DNA of 64,000 bases. Origin: Acidobacteriaceae bacterium dw_441 (GTDB lineage Bacteria; Acidobacteriota; Terriglobia; Terriglobales; Acidobacteriaceae). Of the stretch, positions 25,607-34,567 are shown piece by piece (position 1 is the first letter of the stretch; every line of letters starts with the position of its first letter). A model generated the notes under the pieces. It had not been told where the DNA came from and did not search any database. It worked only from the letters and a program-made list of their open reading frames with translations. The stretch covers positions 558,001-622,000 of the forward strand of contig JAAVVA010000002.1 of NCBI GenBank assembly GCA_018449715.1, read 5' to 3'. Both the position numbers and the translations under genes were made by a program.

Positions 25607-26837
25607 CGTATGGTTGATCGCCAAACGCGAATACCTTGAGCGCGTCCGCACCAAGGCCTTCCTCGTCTCTACATTAATGATCCCCCTGCTGATGGGCGGC
25701 GGAATCGTCGGCTCCCTCATTATGGGCAGCAAGGCAAAGTCCACCTCGCACATCACCATCGTCTCGCCCGATCAGCAGCTCGCCACCGACCTTCAGCAGG
25801 AGCTCGAACACGGCAAGGACAGCCAGATGACCGTCGACGTCATCTCTCCCGGCAACAGCGCCACCCGCGCCACGCTCGACTCCATGCTCACCGACAAGCA
25901 GCTCGACGGCTATCTCTGGATCACCCCGGCGGCGCACCCCAATGAGCGCCCCAGCTTCTCCTGGACGCCGCGCTCGACCGCCGACATCACCACCAAGGGG
26001 AGCATCACTACCGCCCTCAAAACCGTACTGATGCGCGAGCGTCTCGAACACAACGGCATGGTCTCCCGCGACGTCGACGCCCTCATGCAGCCGGTAAAAG
26101 TCGACACCACGCAGGCGGGCAAGAACGCCGACACCACCTCCAGTTTCGTCGCCATCTACGTCCTCTTCTTCCTCATGTACATGGTCATCCTGCTCTACGG
26201 GATGAACGTGGCCCGCTCCATCATCGAGGAGAAGACCTCACGCGTCTTCGAGGTTCTGCTCGCGACCATCCGCCCCGAGGAGATGATGGCGGGCAAGGTT
26301 ATCGGCGTCGGCTCCGTGGGACTCACGCAGGTCGCCGTCTGGCTGCTCACGGCGGTCCTGCTTACCAGCGGCTCCTTGATGGGAGCCATCGCCGGAGGCC
26401 AGGTCCACGTCTCTCTCAGCGCGATGCAGATTATCTTCTTCGTCGTCTACTTCCTGCTCGGCTTCCTTCTGTACTCCTCCATCGCGGCCGCGCTTGGCGC
26501 GATGGTCAACTCCGAGCAGGAGCTGCAACAGCTCAACATGATCCTGGTAATGCCGCTCGCAGGCTGCATGTTCGCTCTGGTCCCGGTCATCAGCAACCCC
26601 AGCGGAACATTGGCGCGCGTGATCTCGCTGATTCCCTTCTGCACGCCGCTGATCATGTACCTCCGCATCTCGCTGGCGACGCCCCCGGCGTGGGAGATCG
26701 CTCTTTCGATCGTCCTGATGATCGCAACGATCTACGCCCTCCTCTGGATCGCCAGCCGCATCTACCGCGTCGGCATTCTGATGTACGGCAAGCGCCCCAG
26801 CCTGCCCGAGCTTCTACGCTGGCTCAAGTACAGCTAG
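25599..26837 (+). CDS. ABC transporter permease (NatB / ABC-2 type)
   Basis: A 412-aa membrane subunit paired with the preceding ATPase. One N-terminal helix (FLVSTLMIPLLMGGGIVGSL, residues about 20-39) is followed by a large extracytoplasmic domain (about 40-180) and a C-terminal block of five to six helices. IIEEKTSRVFEVLLATIRP at about residues 207-225 is the ABC-2/NatB signature. Its start codon is inside the ATPase gene. No terminator hairpin follows directly; a repeat-rich segment begins 33 bp after the stop. Confidence 0.92.
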   Translation: MRNVWLIAKREYLERVRTKAFLVSTLMIPLLMGGGIVGSLIMGSKAKSTSHITIVSPDQQLATDLQQELEHGKDSQMTVDVISPGNSATRATLDSMLTDKQLDGYLWITPAAHPNERPSFSWTPRSTADITTKGSITTALKTVLMRERLEHNGMVSRDVDALMQPVKVDTTQAGKNADTTSSFVAIYVLFFLMYMVILLYGMNVARSIIEEKTSRVFEVLLATIRPEEMMAGKVIGVGSVGLTQVAVWLLTAVLLTSGSLMGAIAGGQVHVSLSAMQIIFFVVYFLLGFLLYSSIAAALGAMVNSEQELQQLNMILVMPLAGCMFALVPVISNPSGTLARVISLIPFCTPLIMYLRISLATPPAWEIALSIVLMIATIYALLWIASRIYRVGILMYGKRPSLPELLRWLKYS

Positions 26838-26870
26838 CCAAGCGATCAGCTCTCTGGCACTCCCTTATGA

Positions 26871-26906
26871 ACTTGTCATTCCGCAGCGAAGCGAAGGAAT
26901 CTGCTT
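26871..26906. repeat. Interspersed repeat (CCGCAGCG family), intergenic copy
   Basis: ACTTGTCATTCCGCAGCG followed by AAGCGAAGGAATCTGCTT. It lies between the ABC permease and DUF374 genes and matches the copies within recG and before ndk with few differences. Confidence 0.8.
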
Positions 26907-26934
26907 GTTCATCCCAATGCCGGGTGCCGGGTGC

Positions 26935-26989
26935 CCCATATCTGGCAGTTTCATCGCCAGATGTGGGTCCATCGCGCCTTAAGCGCGAT
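26935..26989. repeat. Two small hairpins in the repeat-rich intergenic segment
   Basis: CCCATATCTGGC and GCCAGATGTGGG form a 12-bp stem with one mismatch (26935-26967). ATCGCGC-CTTAA-GCGCGAT is a second hairpin (about 26971-26989). They precede the larger paired repeat and are probably part of the same REP-like cluster; the start resembles its head (GGGTGCCCCAT). Confidence 0.65.
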
Positions 26990-27018
26990 CCGCCTTCCCC
27001 AAACCGTCACCAAAGCCC

Positions 27019-27152
27019 GGGTGCCCCATCCTTCCGCAGGAAGGGTGGGATGAATCCCGCTCGCACCTCCACCTCCCTTGCCCTGAAAAAATCCCGACAT
27101 AGAAATCCCGCATCCCACCCTCCGCGATAAAACCGCGAAGGATGGGGCACCC
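27019..27152. repeat. REPIN-like element: inverted pair of short repeats
   Basis: GGGTGCCCCATCCTT (27019-27033) is perfectly repeated in inverse as AAGGATGGGGCACCC (27138-27152). An inner pair AGGGTGGGATG (27042-27052) and CATCCCACCCT (27111-27121) is also perfect. Each half has its own small hairpin. This is the geometry of a REP doublet that transposes as one unit in trans. No RAYT transposase gene is in the window. Confidence 0.75.
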
Positions 27153-27189
27153 GAACATCCCTTCCACCCGAAGAATTACACTCACAGAA

Positions 27190-27828
27190 GTGCCCTCGAA
27201 CTACACCTTCAAGCAGCGCCTCATGCTCGCGATCATCCCGCCGCTGGCCTACATGGTCATCTGCCTGATCGGGGTCACCCTGCGCTTCGAAGACATCTGC
27301 GAGCCCGGCACCGAGCCCGCGTACCACACCCCCCCGCCGCTTATCTACGCTCTGTGGCACCGCTGCCTTCTGGCCTGCGCCTGGCGCTTTCGACAAGGCA
27401 AGATCCACATCCTCATCAGCCAGAGCTTCGACGGCGAGCTGATCGCCCGCACGGTCGAGCGCCTGGGCTTCGTCGCCGTCCGAGGCTCCAGCTCCCGCGA
27501 CGGAGCCGTCGGCCTCCGCAACCTCCAGCGCGCCTACCTTGCCGGAAACTACTGCGCCGTCACCGCCGACGGCCCCCGCGGCCCCTCCCAGAAGGCCAAG
27601 CCCGGAGTCACCCAACTCGGCCAGATCGTCGAAGCCTCCGTCGGAGCCATCTACCTTCACCCGCACCGCGCCTGGACGCTCCGCTCTTGGGACCGCTTCC
27701 TGATCCCCAAGCCCTTCTCGCGCGTCACCGTCGGCTGGTCCGCACCCGTCCCCGCCGAGCGCGAATCCGTGCAGGCCGCCCTCGACCGCGCCGTCCGCAT
27801 CGCCGAAACCCGCAACCCGCAGGCATAA
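27190..27828 (+). CDS. DUF374 family, lysophospholipid acyltransferase-like protein
   Basis: About 212 aa. An N-terminal membrane helix (LAIIPPLAYMVICLIGVTL) is followed by an acyltransferase-like core: ALWHRCLL contains the expected His, VAVRGSSSRDGAVGLR and VTADGPRGPSQKAKPG match DUF374. The family resembles LpxL/PlsC enzymes and probably transfers an acyl chain to lipid A or related lipid; the reaction is unproven. The longest frame opens at ATG 27142, but that ATG lies in the right arm of a REPIN-like repeat, so GTG 27190 (PSNYTFKQRL) is preferred. A repeat copy and the ndk terminator follow. Confidence 0.8.
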   Translation: MPSNYTFKQRLMLAIIPPLAYMVICLIGVTLRFEDICEPGTEPAYHTPPPLIYALWHRCLLACAWRFRQGKIHILISQSFDGELIARTVERLGFVAVRGSSSRDGAVGLRNLQRAYLAGNYCAVTADGPRGPSQKAKPGVTQLGQIVEASVGAIYLHPHRAWTLRSWDRFLIPKPFSRVTVGWSAPVPAERESVQAALDRAVRIAETRNPQA

Positions 27829-27861
27829 CCTCTTCGCCCACCGCGACCGTCCTCCCCCTGG

Positions 27862-27898
27862 ACCTTGTCCTTCCGCAGCGAAGCGGAGGAATCTGCTT
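27862..27898. repeat. Interspersed repeat (CCGCAGCG family), third copy
   Basis: ACCTTGTCCTTCCGCAGCG and AAGCGGAGGAATCTGCTTT match the other two copies. It lies between DUF374 and the ndk terminator. Confidence 0.8.
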
Positions 27899-27933
27899 TC
27901 CTTCCTCGCAGGTCTCTCCAGTCGCACCAGCAC

Positions 27934-27963
27934 GAAAAAAGGCCGCCGGAAAACCGGCGGCCT
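27934..27963 (-). terminator. Rho-independent terminator of ndk
   Basis: AGGCCGCCGG-AAAA-CCGGCGGCCT is a perfect 10-bp stem; on the minus strand it is followed by six T. Confidence 0.9.
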
Positions 27964-27985
27964 CTCCCAACAACCTGAAAACCGT

Positions 27986-28402
27986 TTACTTCAGCTCGTA
28001 ACCGGCGAAGAAGTAGCCGATCTCGAAGGCCGCAGTCTCCTCGGCGTCCGATCCGTGGATCGCGTTCTCGCCGATCGAAGCCGCAAACTGCTTGCGGATG
28101 GTTCCCTCCTCGGCCTTGGCCGGGTCGGTCGCGCCCATCAGCTTACGCAGATCGGCAATCGCGTTCTCCTTCTCGAGAACCATCGGGAAGATCGGTCCGC
28201 TCGACATGAACTCCGTCAGCTCGCCGAAGAACGGACGCTCGCTGTGGACGTAGTAGAAGCCCTCGGCCTGAGCCTTGGAGATGGAGACCTTCTTGATGGA
28301 GACAATCTTGAATCCGGCCTTTTCGATTTCGGCCAGGATGGCTCCGGCGTGGCCCTTCTTGACCGCGTCCGGCTTGATGATGCTGAATGTACGCTGTGAC
28401 AA
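27986..28402 (-). CDS. ndk: Nucleoside diphosphate kinase
   Basis: A 138-aa enzyme that transfers the gamma-phosphate of ATP to other nucleoside diphosphates through a phosphohistidine. The active His is H116 in [29 protein letters not shown] at the N-terminus is the family start. An in-frame ATG 26 codons upstream would add a non-homologous basic segment; TTG 28402 with AGGAG seven bases upstream gives the standard length and is chosen. A 10-bp terminator follows 22 bp after the stop. Monocistronic. Confidence 0.96.
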   Translation of the reverse strand: MSQRTFSIIKPDAVKKGHAGAILAEIEKAGFKIVSIKKVSISKAQAEGFYYVHSERPFFGELTEFMSSGPIFPMVLEKENAIADLRKLMGATDPAKAEEGTIRKQFAASIGENAIHGSDAEETAAFEIGYFFAGYELK

Positions 28403-28489
28403 CGTCGTTCTCCTGTCTGTTTCCTGTTCTTTCCAGTGTAAAACACGTGCGCGCCGAGCCCCAGAGCCACTTTTCGGCATCCAATCTCC

Positions 28490-28651
28490 ATGCGCTGGGT
28501 TGCATGGATCTGGTTTGCCGGATTCGTCGTCTGGCTGATTGATGGAGCGATCAGCCTACACCTTCGCGCGCCGCAGCACGCGCAGTTGGCTTTTCTGGTG
28601 GCGATGGTCTTCCTCGCCGCAGGCCTCTTCTACCGCCGACAGCAACGATAA
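28490..28651 (+). CDS. 53-aa membrane protein, unknown
   Basis: The frame starts [19 protein letters not shown] and ends [13 protein letters not shown], with two membrane helices (about residues 4-20 and 33-48), a short loop and a basic tail, so a small hairpin inner-membrane protein is plausible. There is no strong ribosome-binding site. It is divergent from ndk and is followed by a hairpin terminator. Function unknown; it is below usual length cut-offs. Confidence 0.6.
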   Translation: MRWVAWIWFAGFVVWLIDGAISLHLRAPQHAQLAFLVAMVFLAAGLFYRRQQR

Positions 28652-28694
28652 ATCAGCCAGTTGAACGCGCTGTGAACCGCCGGAAATGGCGAAA

Positions 28695-28726
28695 GGCTGC
28701 ACCCCAAAGGATGCAGCCCTCGATTT
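28695..28726. terminator. Terminator between the 53-aa gene and sucD
   Basis: GGCTGCA and TGCAGCC form a 7-bp stem followed by CGATTTT on the plus strand; on the minus strand the A/T-rich flank is weaker. It may serve both converging genes. Confidence 0.65.
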
Positions 28727-28753
28727 TCTGAAGAAATTATCTCTCCAAACGGA

Positions 28754-29644
28754 CTAAGCCTTGCCAAGCACCCGGGCCATCGCCTCGCCGATCTCGGCAG
28801 GCGACTTGACCACGGTGATTCCGGCCTCGGTCATAGCCTTCATCTTCTCGGCAGCCGTTCCCTCGCCGCCCGAGATGATCGCCCCGGCATGACCCATGCG
28901 GCGTCCGGGAGGCGCGGTCTGACCGGCGATGAATCCAACCACCGGCTTCTTCACGTTCTCCTGGATGTACTTCGCCGCCGCCTCTTCTGCGGTTCCGCCG
29001 ATCTCGCCGATCATGATGATCGCCTCGGTCTCCGGGTCCTCGTTCAGCAGTTTCAGAGCGTCGATGTGCGTGGTTCCGATGATCGGGTCGCCGCCGATGC
29101 CGATTGCGGTCGACTGTCCGATACCGCGCGTCGTCAGCTGATGAACCGTCTCGTAGGTCAGCGTGCCCGACTTCGACACAATGCCGACCGAGCCTTCCTT
29201 GTGGATGCGGCCCGGCATGATGCCGATCTTGGCCTTGCCCGGCGAGATCACGCCGGGGCAGTTCGGCCCGACCAGCCGCGACTTTGACTGCCGCACGATC
29301 TCCCACGCCTTCACCATGTCGATCACCGGAATGCCCTCGGTGATGCAGATGACCAGCGGAAGCTCCGCCGCCACCGCTTCGAGGATTCCGTCCGCCGCGA
29401 ACGGCGGGGGAACGAAGATCACCGTGGCGTTCGCGCCCGTCTCCTTCACCGCCTCTTCGACGGTGTTGAAGACCGGCCAGCCCTCGTGCGTCGTTCCGCC
29501 CTTACCGGGGGTCACGCCGCCAACGACGATGTCATTGCCAAACTGTTTGCCGTACTCGGCGCAGGCCTTCGCGTGGAAGGTTCCCTCGCGTCCGGTGATG
29601 CCCTGCACAATCAGTCGCGTATTCTTATCGACCAGTACCGCCAT
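28754..29644 (-). CDS. sucD: Succinate-CoA ligase, alpha subunit
   Basis: A 296-aa subunit of the TCA-cycle enzyme that makes ATP or GTP from succinyl-CoA. It binds CoA (N-terminal Rossmann domain, [10 protein letters not shown] and [10 protein letters not shown]) and carries the phosphohistidine in [13 protein letters not shown] near residue 246. GPNCPGVI is the other signature. Its ATG overlaps the sucC stop by one base (TAATG), so translation is coupled. It closes the two-gene operon. Confidence 0.97.
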   Translation of the reverse strand: MAVLVDKNTRLIVQGITGREGTFHAKACAEYGKQFGNDIVVGGVTPGKGGTTHEGWPVFNTVEEAVKETGANATVIFVPPPFAADGILEAVAAELPLVICITEGIPVIDMVKAWEIVRQSKSRLVGPNCPGVISPGKAKIGIMPGRIHKEGSVGIVSKSGTLTYETVHQLTTRGIGQSTAIGIGGDPIIGTTHIDALKLLNEDPETEAIIMIGEIGGTAEEAAAKYIQENVKKPVVGFIAGQTAPPGRRMGHAGAIISGGEGTAAEKMKAMTEAGITVVKSPAEIGEAMARVLGKA

Positions 29645-30822
29645 TAATTTCCACCTTTCGCAGCCGCTACGGCCAGATCCGCAGCTTCCTTCATCGTTGC
29701 GCCGACCGAGAACTTCAGGCCCGACTCTTCGAGAATCTTGCGGCCCTCCTCAACGTTCGTTCCTTCCAGGCGAAGGATGATCGGCACCTGCACATTCAGC
29801 TTCTTCGCAGCCGCGACCACAGCAGTCGCCAGAACGTCGACGCGGAGAATACCGCCGAAGATGTTGATGAAGATGGCCTTCACGTTCGGGTCGCTCAGCA
29901 GGATGCCGAAGGCGTTCTCGATCTGCTCCTGGTTCGCGCCGCCGCCTACATCGAGGAAGTTCGCAGCCTTGCCGCCCGCGTACTCGATGATGTCCATCGT
30001 CGCCATCGCCAGACCGGCGCCGTTCACCATGCAGGCAATCGAGCCGTCGAGCTTGATGTAGTTCAGCGCAAACTTCGAAGCCTCGACCTCGAGCGGGTCT
30101 TCCTCGCTCAGGTCGCGCAGCTCCTTCAGATCCTTGTGGCGGAACATCGCGTTGTCGTCGAAGTTGATCTTGCAGTCCAGCGCCAGCAGCTTGTCGTCCT
30201 TCGTCGTGATGAAGGGGTTGATCTCCATCAGGGTCGAGTCGGTCTCGACGAAGGCCTTGTACAGGCCGAGCATGAACTTCACGGCGTCGTTGATCTGCGT
30301 CGGCTTCAGGCCCAGCTTGAACGCCAGCTTGCGAGCCTGGAAGGGCTGCAGGCCAATCGCCGGGTGGATGTACTCCTTGAAGATCTTCTCGGGGGTCGCG
30401 TGCGCGACCTCCTCGATCTCCATGCCGCCGGCCTGCGAGGCCATGAACACCAGCTGCGCCGCGGCGCGGTCGAGCACGATGCCGAGGTAAAGCTCGCGGT
30501 CGATCGCCGAGCCTTCCTCCACCAGGAGACGCTGCACCTTCTGGCCCTGCGGCCCGGTCTGGTGCGTCACCAGCTGCATCCCAAGGATCGCCTTCGAAGC
30601 AACGGATGCGTCCCCAAGCGACTTGACCACCTTCACACCGCCGCCCTTGCCGCGGCCTCCAGCGTGAATCTGCGCCTTGACGACGACAACTGGGTTGCCC
30701 TTGTCGAAAAGGTCCTTGGCGGCCCGGTCGGCCTCTTCCAGCGTTTGAACCATCTCGCCGTTAGGAACCGGCACGCCATACTTCCGCAAAATCTCTTTTG
30801 CCTGATACTCGTGAATTTTCAT
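29644..30822 (-). CDS. sucC: Succinate-CoA ligase, beta subunit
   Basis: A 392-aa ATP-grasp subunit that binds nucleotide and succinate. [20 protein letters not shown] is the family N-terminus, which sets the start at ATG 30822, 18 codons inside the longest frame. [20 protein letters not shown] (metal/ATP site) and [10 protein letters not shown] follow in the expected order. It forms the first gene of sucCD. No terminator or leader structure is seen upstream apart from the neighbour's terminator. Confidence 0.97.
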   Translation of the reverse strand: MKIHEYQAKEILRKYGVPVPNGEMVQTLEEADRAAKDLFDKGNPVVVVKAQIHAGGRGKGGGVKVVKSLGDASVASKAILGMQLVTHQTGPQGQKVQRLLVEEGSAIDRELYLGIVLDRAAAQLVFMASQAGGMEIEEVAHATPEKIFKEYIHPAIGLQPFQARKLAFKLGLKPTQINDAVKFMLGLYKAFVETDSTLMEINPFITTKDDKLLALDCKINFDDNAMFRHKDLKELRDLSEEDPLEVEASKFALNYIKLDGSIACMVNGAGLAMATMDIIEYAGGKAANFLDVGGGANQEQIENAFGILLSDPNVKAIFINIFGGILRVDVLATAVVAAAKKLNVQVPIILRLEGTNVEEGRKILEESGLKFSVGATMKEAADLAVAAAKGGN

Positions 30823-30930
30823 AGATATTCTTCTGCCCGCGCGAGAAGTGTATCGGACGCCGATAAGCGCCCGCAATGCGGAAGACGAACATTGGTGCGG
30901 TTATCGCGCCCTTTACGTTCCAATTCCATG

Positions 30931-30966
30931 AAAAAAGCGACGGGGAGAGTGCGCTCTCCCCGTCGC
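30931..30966 (-). terminator. Terminator of the peroxidase-like gene
   Basis: GCGACGGGGAGAG and CTCTCCCCGTCGC make a 13-bp perfect stem with a TGCG loop; on the minus strand it is followed by six T. Confidence 0.92.
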
Positions 30967-30989
30967 CGCTTCTATTTGCTACAAATCAG

Positions 30990-32408
30990 TTACAAAACCC
31001 GCAGATAGGCTACGAGGTCCTTCTTCTCCTGCTCGGTCAGCTTGGTTCCGAGCACAAGGTTGAAGTACTCCACGGTGTCGTCGAGCGTCAGCAGACGGCC
31101 GTCGTGCAGGTAGGGCGGGGTGTCCTTGATGCCGCGCAGCGGGAAGGTCTTGATCGCGCCATCGCGGGCCATCATCATGCCGTTGACCATGTGCTGCTTG
31201 TAGAAGCGCTCGGCATGAAGATCGTGCATCTGGTTGTCGGTGAAGTACTGGCCGGAGTGGCACTCGGCGCAGCGGCCCTTGTTGAAGAAGACGTCCTGAC
31301 CGTGCAGCTCGGCGGCGGTCGCCAGCTTCGGGTCGAGCTTGCCGTCCCACATCAGCTTGGGAGCAGGCGGGAAGTCGAGAAGCTCCTCGAACTCGGCCAT
31401 GAAGTGAACCTGGCTGCCGCGCTCAAGAACATTGACGCCCTTCTTGGCGGCGATGACGTGATCCCCGTCAAAGTAGGCGGCGCGCTGCTCGAACTCGGTG
31501 AAGTCCTCAACGGTCTTCAGCGCGCGCTGCGAGCCGAAGAGGCGCTGGATGTTGACGCCGCGCAGAGCGGGAGTCTCGATACGGTGACGGAACTCCTGCG
31601 GACGGATGTCGCCGACCAGGTGGAAGGCTCCGTTGGTGCCGCCGTTTTGGTGGCAGTCCAGGCAGGCGACGCCGCGGCTGGGCTTGTCCGAGCGGCGGTC
31701 GGTGGTCTGGTTGAACTGCTGCTGCGGGAACGGCGTCAGCAGCAGGCGAAGCCCCTCAATCTGCTTGGGGTTCAAAATGCCGCTGAAGATGTCGTAGTAG
31801 TTGTCGATCGTGACCAGCTTGCCCTGCGAGACGTCTCCAAGGTCGGGGCGCGTCGTGAGGTAGATGGCCGCGGGAAACTCGGCCAGGAAGCGGTCGGGAA
31901 TATCGAAGTCGAGATCGAAGCGGGTGAGGTCACGTGCCTCCTGCTTGTTCAGCTCGTCCAGCTCGGTCTTCGGGAAGACCATGCCCCCTTCGGGGTGGTT
32001 GGCATGCGGCAGCGGAAGGAAGCCCTGCGGGAAAGCACCACGATCCCGGATCTGGTCCGGAGTCAGGTTCGAAAGCTCATCCCAGCTGACGCCAGCGGGC
32101 AGCTTCACGCGGACGCCCTCCTGCACGGGCTTGGTGCGGTCCATCGTGACGCCCTTTGCCGGGCGGTCGCTAAGGTCGTACCTCTGCTCCAGCAGGTCCA
32201 TCTGCCGCTTCATGATGCCCGGCTTAGCCGAGACCATCCGACTATGGATTGCGGCGAAGGTCTCCTTGTCATCCACCGGGGCGTAACTGTTCTTGACCGT
32301 ATCCTGACCGGCCGCGGAGACGAGTGTGTTTCCTCCAAGGAGACACACACCTGCAAGAACCAGTCCACTGACGATTGCGGTCCTGCGCACACCTCTCAAG
32401 TTCTGCAT
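30990..32408 (-). CDS. Di-heme cytochrome c peroxidase-like protein
   Basis: A 472-aa periplasmic protein. Its signal peptide ends at about residue 33 (LVSAAGQD). Two c-type heme motifs are present: CLDCH (about residue 245) and CAECH (about 380), and a Met-rich stretch between the latter and the C-terminus (HMVNGMMM) may supply an axial ligand. The C-terminal RGIKDTPPYLHDGR and LTEQEKKDLVAYL are typical of the CcpA/MauG superfamily. The family reduces peroxide or performs related oxidations with electrons from cytochrome c. It is longer than typical CcpA (about 330 aa) owing to the N-terminal 100-200 residues. It is monocistronic and terminated by a strong hairpin. Confidence 0.85.
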   Translation of the reverse strand: MQNLRGVRRTAIVSGLVLAGVCLLGGNTLVSAAGQDTVKNSYAPVDDKETFAAIHSRMVSAKPGIMKRQMDLLEQRYDLSDRPAKGVTMDRTKPVQEGVRVKLPAGVSWDELSNLTPDQIRDRGAFPQGFLPLPHANHPEGGMVFPKTELDELNKQEARDLTRFDLDFDIPDRFLAEFPAAIYLTTRPDLGDVSQGKLVTIDNYYDIFSGILNPKQIEGLRLLLTPFPQQQFNQTTDRRSDKPSRGVACLDCHQNGGTNGAFHLVGDIRPQEFRHRIETPALRGVNIQRLFGSQRALKTVEDFTEFEQRAAYFDGDHVIAAKKGVNVLERGSQVHFMAEFEELLDFPPAPKLMWDGKLDPKLATAAELHGQDVFFNKGRCAECHSGQYFTDNQMHDLHAERFYKQHMVNGMMMARDGAIKTFPLRGIKDTPPYLHDGRLLTLDDTVEYFNLVLGTKLTEQEKKDLVAYLRVL

Positions 32409-32665
32409 AATCCCTCTCTTTCACGAAGCAACCACCACAAACGAAACTTCAGAAACGAAGATCGCAACAGGGAGCGACGGGATAAAAATAGTTAACGAAC
32501 AATAATCTTTATCAAACTCTGAACAAAACGATATCACTCCACGAAGAGGAAGAATTGTGAAAATCGGGGAAGCTGCCGATTACCGATCCAGACACCTCCC
32601 GAGGGAAGGAAACCGGACTTAAACGGCCCGGAATAAAGACCTTCCCTCCTGTTACCCTTAATGGG

Positions 32666-33733
32666 ATGGCCCTTCAGCCCCACCTCAGACACCTTATCGA
32701 GGCCCGCGCCTCGCTCTCGCGTGAGCAGGCCCGCGAGCTGATGCAGCAGATCCTCGAAGGCCAGCTCTCGGACATCGAGATCGCCGCTTTGGTGGGCGCT
32801 CTGGCCGCACGGGGCGAGACCCCTGAGGAGGTCGCGGGCTTCGTCGACACCATGCGCTCGGCGGCCACGAGGATTCCCCTCACCGTCGAAGAGCAGGCGC
32901 TGCTGGTCGACACCTGCGGCACGGGCGGAGACGGCAGTCGCACCTTCAATATCTCCACGGCCTCGGCGCTGGTGGCAGCGGCGGCGGGAGCCTCCATCGC
33001 CAAGCACGGCAACCGCGCCATCACCTCGCAGACCGGCTCCGCCGACGTGCTTGAGGCGCTGGGAGTTCCGGTCGATCTCACCCCAGCCGAGGCCTCCGAA
33101 GCCCTGCGCCGCCACCGCTTCGCCTTCCTGCACGCTCCTTCGCTGCATCCGGCGATGAAGGCGGTGATGCCGGTCCGGAAGGCGCTGAAGGTCCGCACGG
33201 TCTTCAATCTTCTTGGCCCGCTCACCAACCCGGCGGGAGCCTCCGCGCAGGTCATGGGAGTCTACGCCGCGCACGCCGTTCCTCTGGTGGCCGGGGCGAT
33301 GGCGCAGCTCGGAACGCGGCACGCCTTCGTCGTCCACGGAACCGCCGAAGGCGAGGACGGAAGCGTTCGCGGACTGGATGAAATTTCGATCTCCGGCCCC
33401 ACGCAACTCGCCGAGGTTCACAACGGCGTCGTGCGGCTGGCGACCTTCACCCCCGAAGACGCTGGCCTCGAACGCGCCCCCATCGAGACCCTGCTCGGAG
33501 GCGAAGCGCAGGAGAACGCCGCGATTCTGCTCGCGATCTTCGCCGGAGAAAAAGGACCGCGCCGCGACATCGTGCTGCTCAACGCGGCAGCCGTGCTGGT
33601 GGCCGCCGATCTTGCCCCCGACATGCTCACCGGAGTCGCACTCGCGGCCCGCACCATCGACTCAGGCGCGGTCGAAAGGCTGATCGAAGACCTCCGCGGC
33701 TCACGCACACCCTCTTCTTCGAAGACGCGCTAA
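32666..33733 (+). CDS. trpD: Anthranilate phosphoribosyltransferase
   Basis: A 355-aa enzyme, second step of tryptophan synthesis: joins anthranilate to PRPP. The PRPP-binding GTGGDGSRTFNIST is at about residues 90-103, with KHGNRA and the NLLGPLTNPA loop following. It is complete and of normal length. It stands alone, with no other trp gene nearby and no Trp-codon leader peptide seen upstream. A terminator shared with the convergent yceI gene follows. Confidence 0.95.
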   Translation: MALQPHLRHLIEARASLSREQARELMQQILEGQLSDIEIAALVGALAARGETPEEVAGFVDTMRSAATRIPLTVEEQALLVDTCGTGGDGSRTFNISTASALVAAAAGASIAKHGNRAITSQTGSADVLEALGVPVDLTPAEASEALRRHRFAFLHAPSLHPAMKAVMPVRKALKVRTVFNLLGPLTNPAGASAQVMGVYAAHAVPLVAGAMAQLGTRHAFVVHGTAEGEDGSVRGLDEISISGPTQLAEVHNGVVRLATFTPEDAGLERAPIETLLGGEAQENAAILLAIFAGEKGPRRDIVLLNAAAVLVAADLAPDMLTGVALAARTIDSGAVERLIEDLRGSRTPSSSKTR

Positions 33734-33737
33734 ACAG

Positions 33738-33768
33738 AAAAGCCCCGCATACAGCGGGGCTTTCTTCT
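33738..33768. terminator. Bidirectional terminator between trpD and yceI
   Basis: AAAGCCCCGC and GCGGGGCTTT form a 10-bp stem, with T-runs on both sides (TTTCTTCT on plus; TTTTCTGTTTA on minus). Confidence 0.9.
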
Positions 33769-33782
33769 CACACAAAAAGAAG

Positions 33783-34307
33783 CTACGACTTGATCAGCGA
33801 GACTTCCAGCTCGATCTTCAGGTCGTCTCCGACCAGCATGCCGCCGGTCTCGAGCGCCGCGTTCCACGTCAATCCGAACTCGCTGCGCTTGATCTTCGTC
33901 ACCGCCGAGGCTCCAATGCGAAGGTTGCCCCAGGGGTCCTTCTCCTCGTCCGAAGGCTCATCTACCTTCAGGACGACCTCTTTGGTCACGCCGTGAATCG
34001 TCAGGTCGCCGGTCACCAGCAGGTCGCTGCCGTCTTCCTTGACCGACGTGCTCTTGAAGGTGATCGTCGGAAACTGCTCGGCGTCGAGGAAGTCCGCGCT
34101 CTTCAGGTGCGTGTCGCGTCCGGCGTCGTTCGTGTTGATGGTGTTGACATCGATCACGACATCGACCACCGAAGCCGACGGGGTCTCCGCGTCGAACTCC
34201 ACCGTTCCCTGCACGCCGCTGAAGCCTCCACGCACGTTGGTAATCATCATGTGGCGAACGATAAACTGCGCCGTCGAGTGCGCCGGATCAATCTTGTAAG
34301 TAGCCAA
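33783..34307 (-). CDS. YceI family lipid-binding protein
   Basis: A 174-aa beta-barrel lipocalin-like protein, here without a signal peptide, so likely cytoplasmic. ATYKIDPAHSTAQFIVRHM is the standard YceI N-terminus, and LTIHGVTKEVVL and EFGLTWN are later family motifs. YceI proteins bind polyisoprenoids. The longest frame starts with GTG at 34325, but TTG 34307 has AGGAGG at seven bases and gives the family's N-terminus, so it is preferred; the GTG frame would place the ribosome-binding site inside the gene. Confidence 0.9.
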   Translation of the reverse strand: MATYKIDPAHSTAQFIVRHMMITNVRGGFSGVQGTVEFDAETPSASVVDVVIDVNTINTNDAGRDTHLKSADFLDAEQFPTITFKSTSVKEDGSDLLVTGDLTIHGVTKEVVLKVDEPSDEEKDPWGNLRIGASAVTKIKRSEFGLTWNAALETGGMLVGDDLKIELEVSLIKS

Positions 34308-34350
34308 GGGTCTTCCTCCTGTCACTGCTCTGGTAAGGTCTCTGCCGTCC

Positions 34351-34370
34351 GGCGCTGGACCGCCAGCGCC
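34351..34370. other. Small perfect hairpin upstream of yceI
   Basis: GGCGCTGG-ACCG-CCAGCGCC is an 8-bp stem with a 4-nt loop, 44 bases upstream of the yceI start; no T-run. It could be a leader structure or operator. Confidence 0.4.
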
Positions 34371-34567
34371 CGATAATCCGTCTGTGCGTTCAATCTACCG
34401 CAGCCCCTGATCGACTTCTCTCGCAGGCCGCAATCTTCATTGAGATGTAATGGAACGCCTCCAGCCGGGGCGATCAGATTACTACAGCCGAATCCTGCAA
34501 CCGTGGGCTATGATTTGTCGGGTTTTCAGTCACCCTTTTCTTCGCAGACTCGAGGAGGAACCTCCGG

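Noticed and set aside
26925..27152. CRISPR array
   Set aside because: The repeats are inverted and of differing kinds, with no regular spacers and no cas genes.
32409..32665. Possible tryptophan attenuator upstream of trpD
   Set aside because: I looked for a Trp-codon leader ORF and terminator/antiterminator arms and found none.
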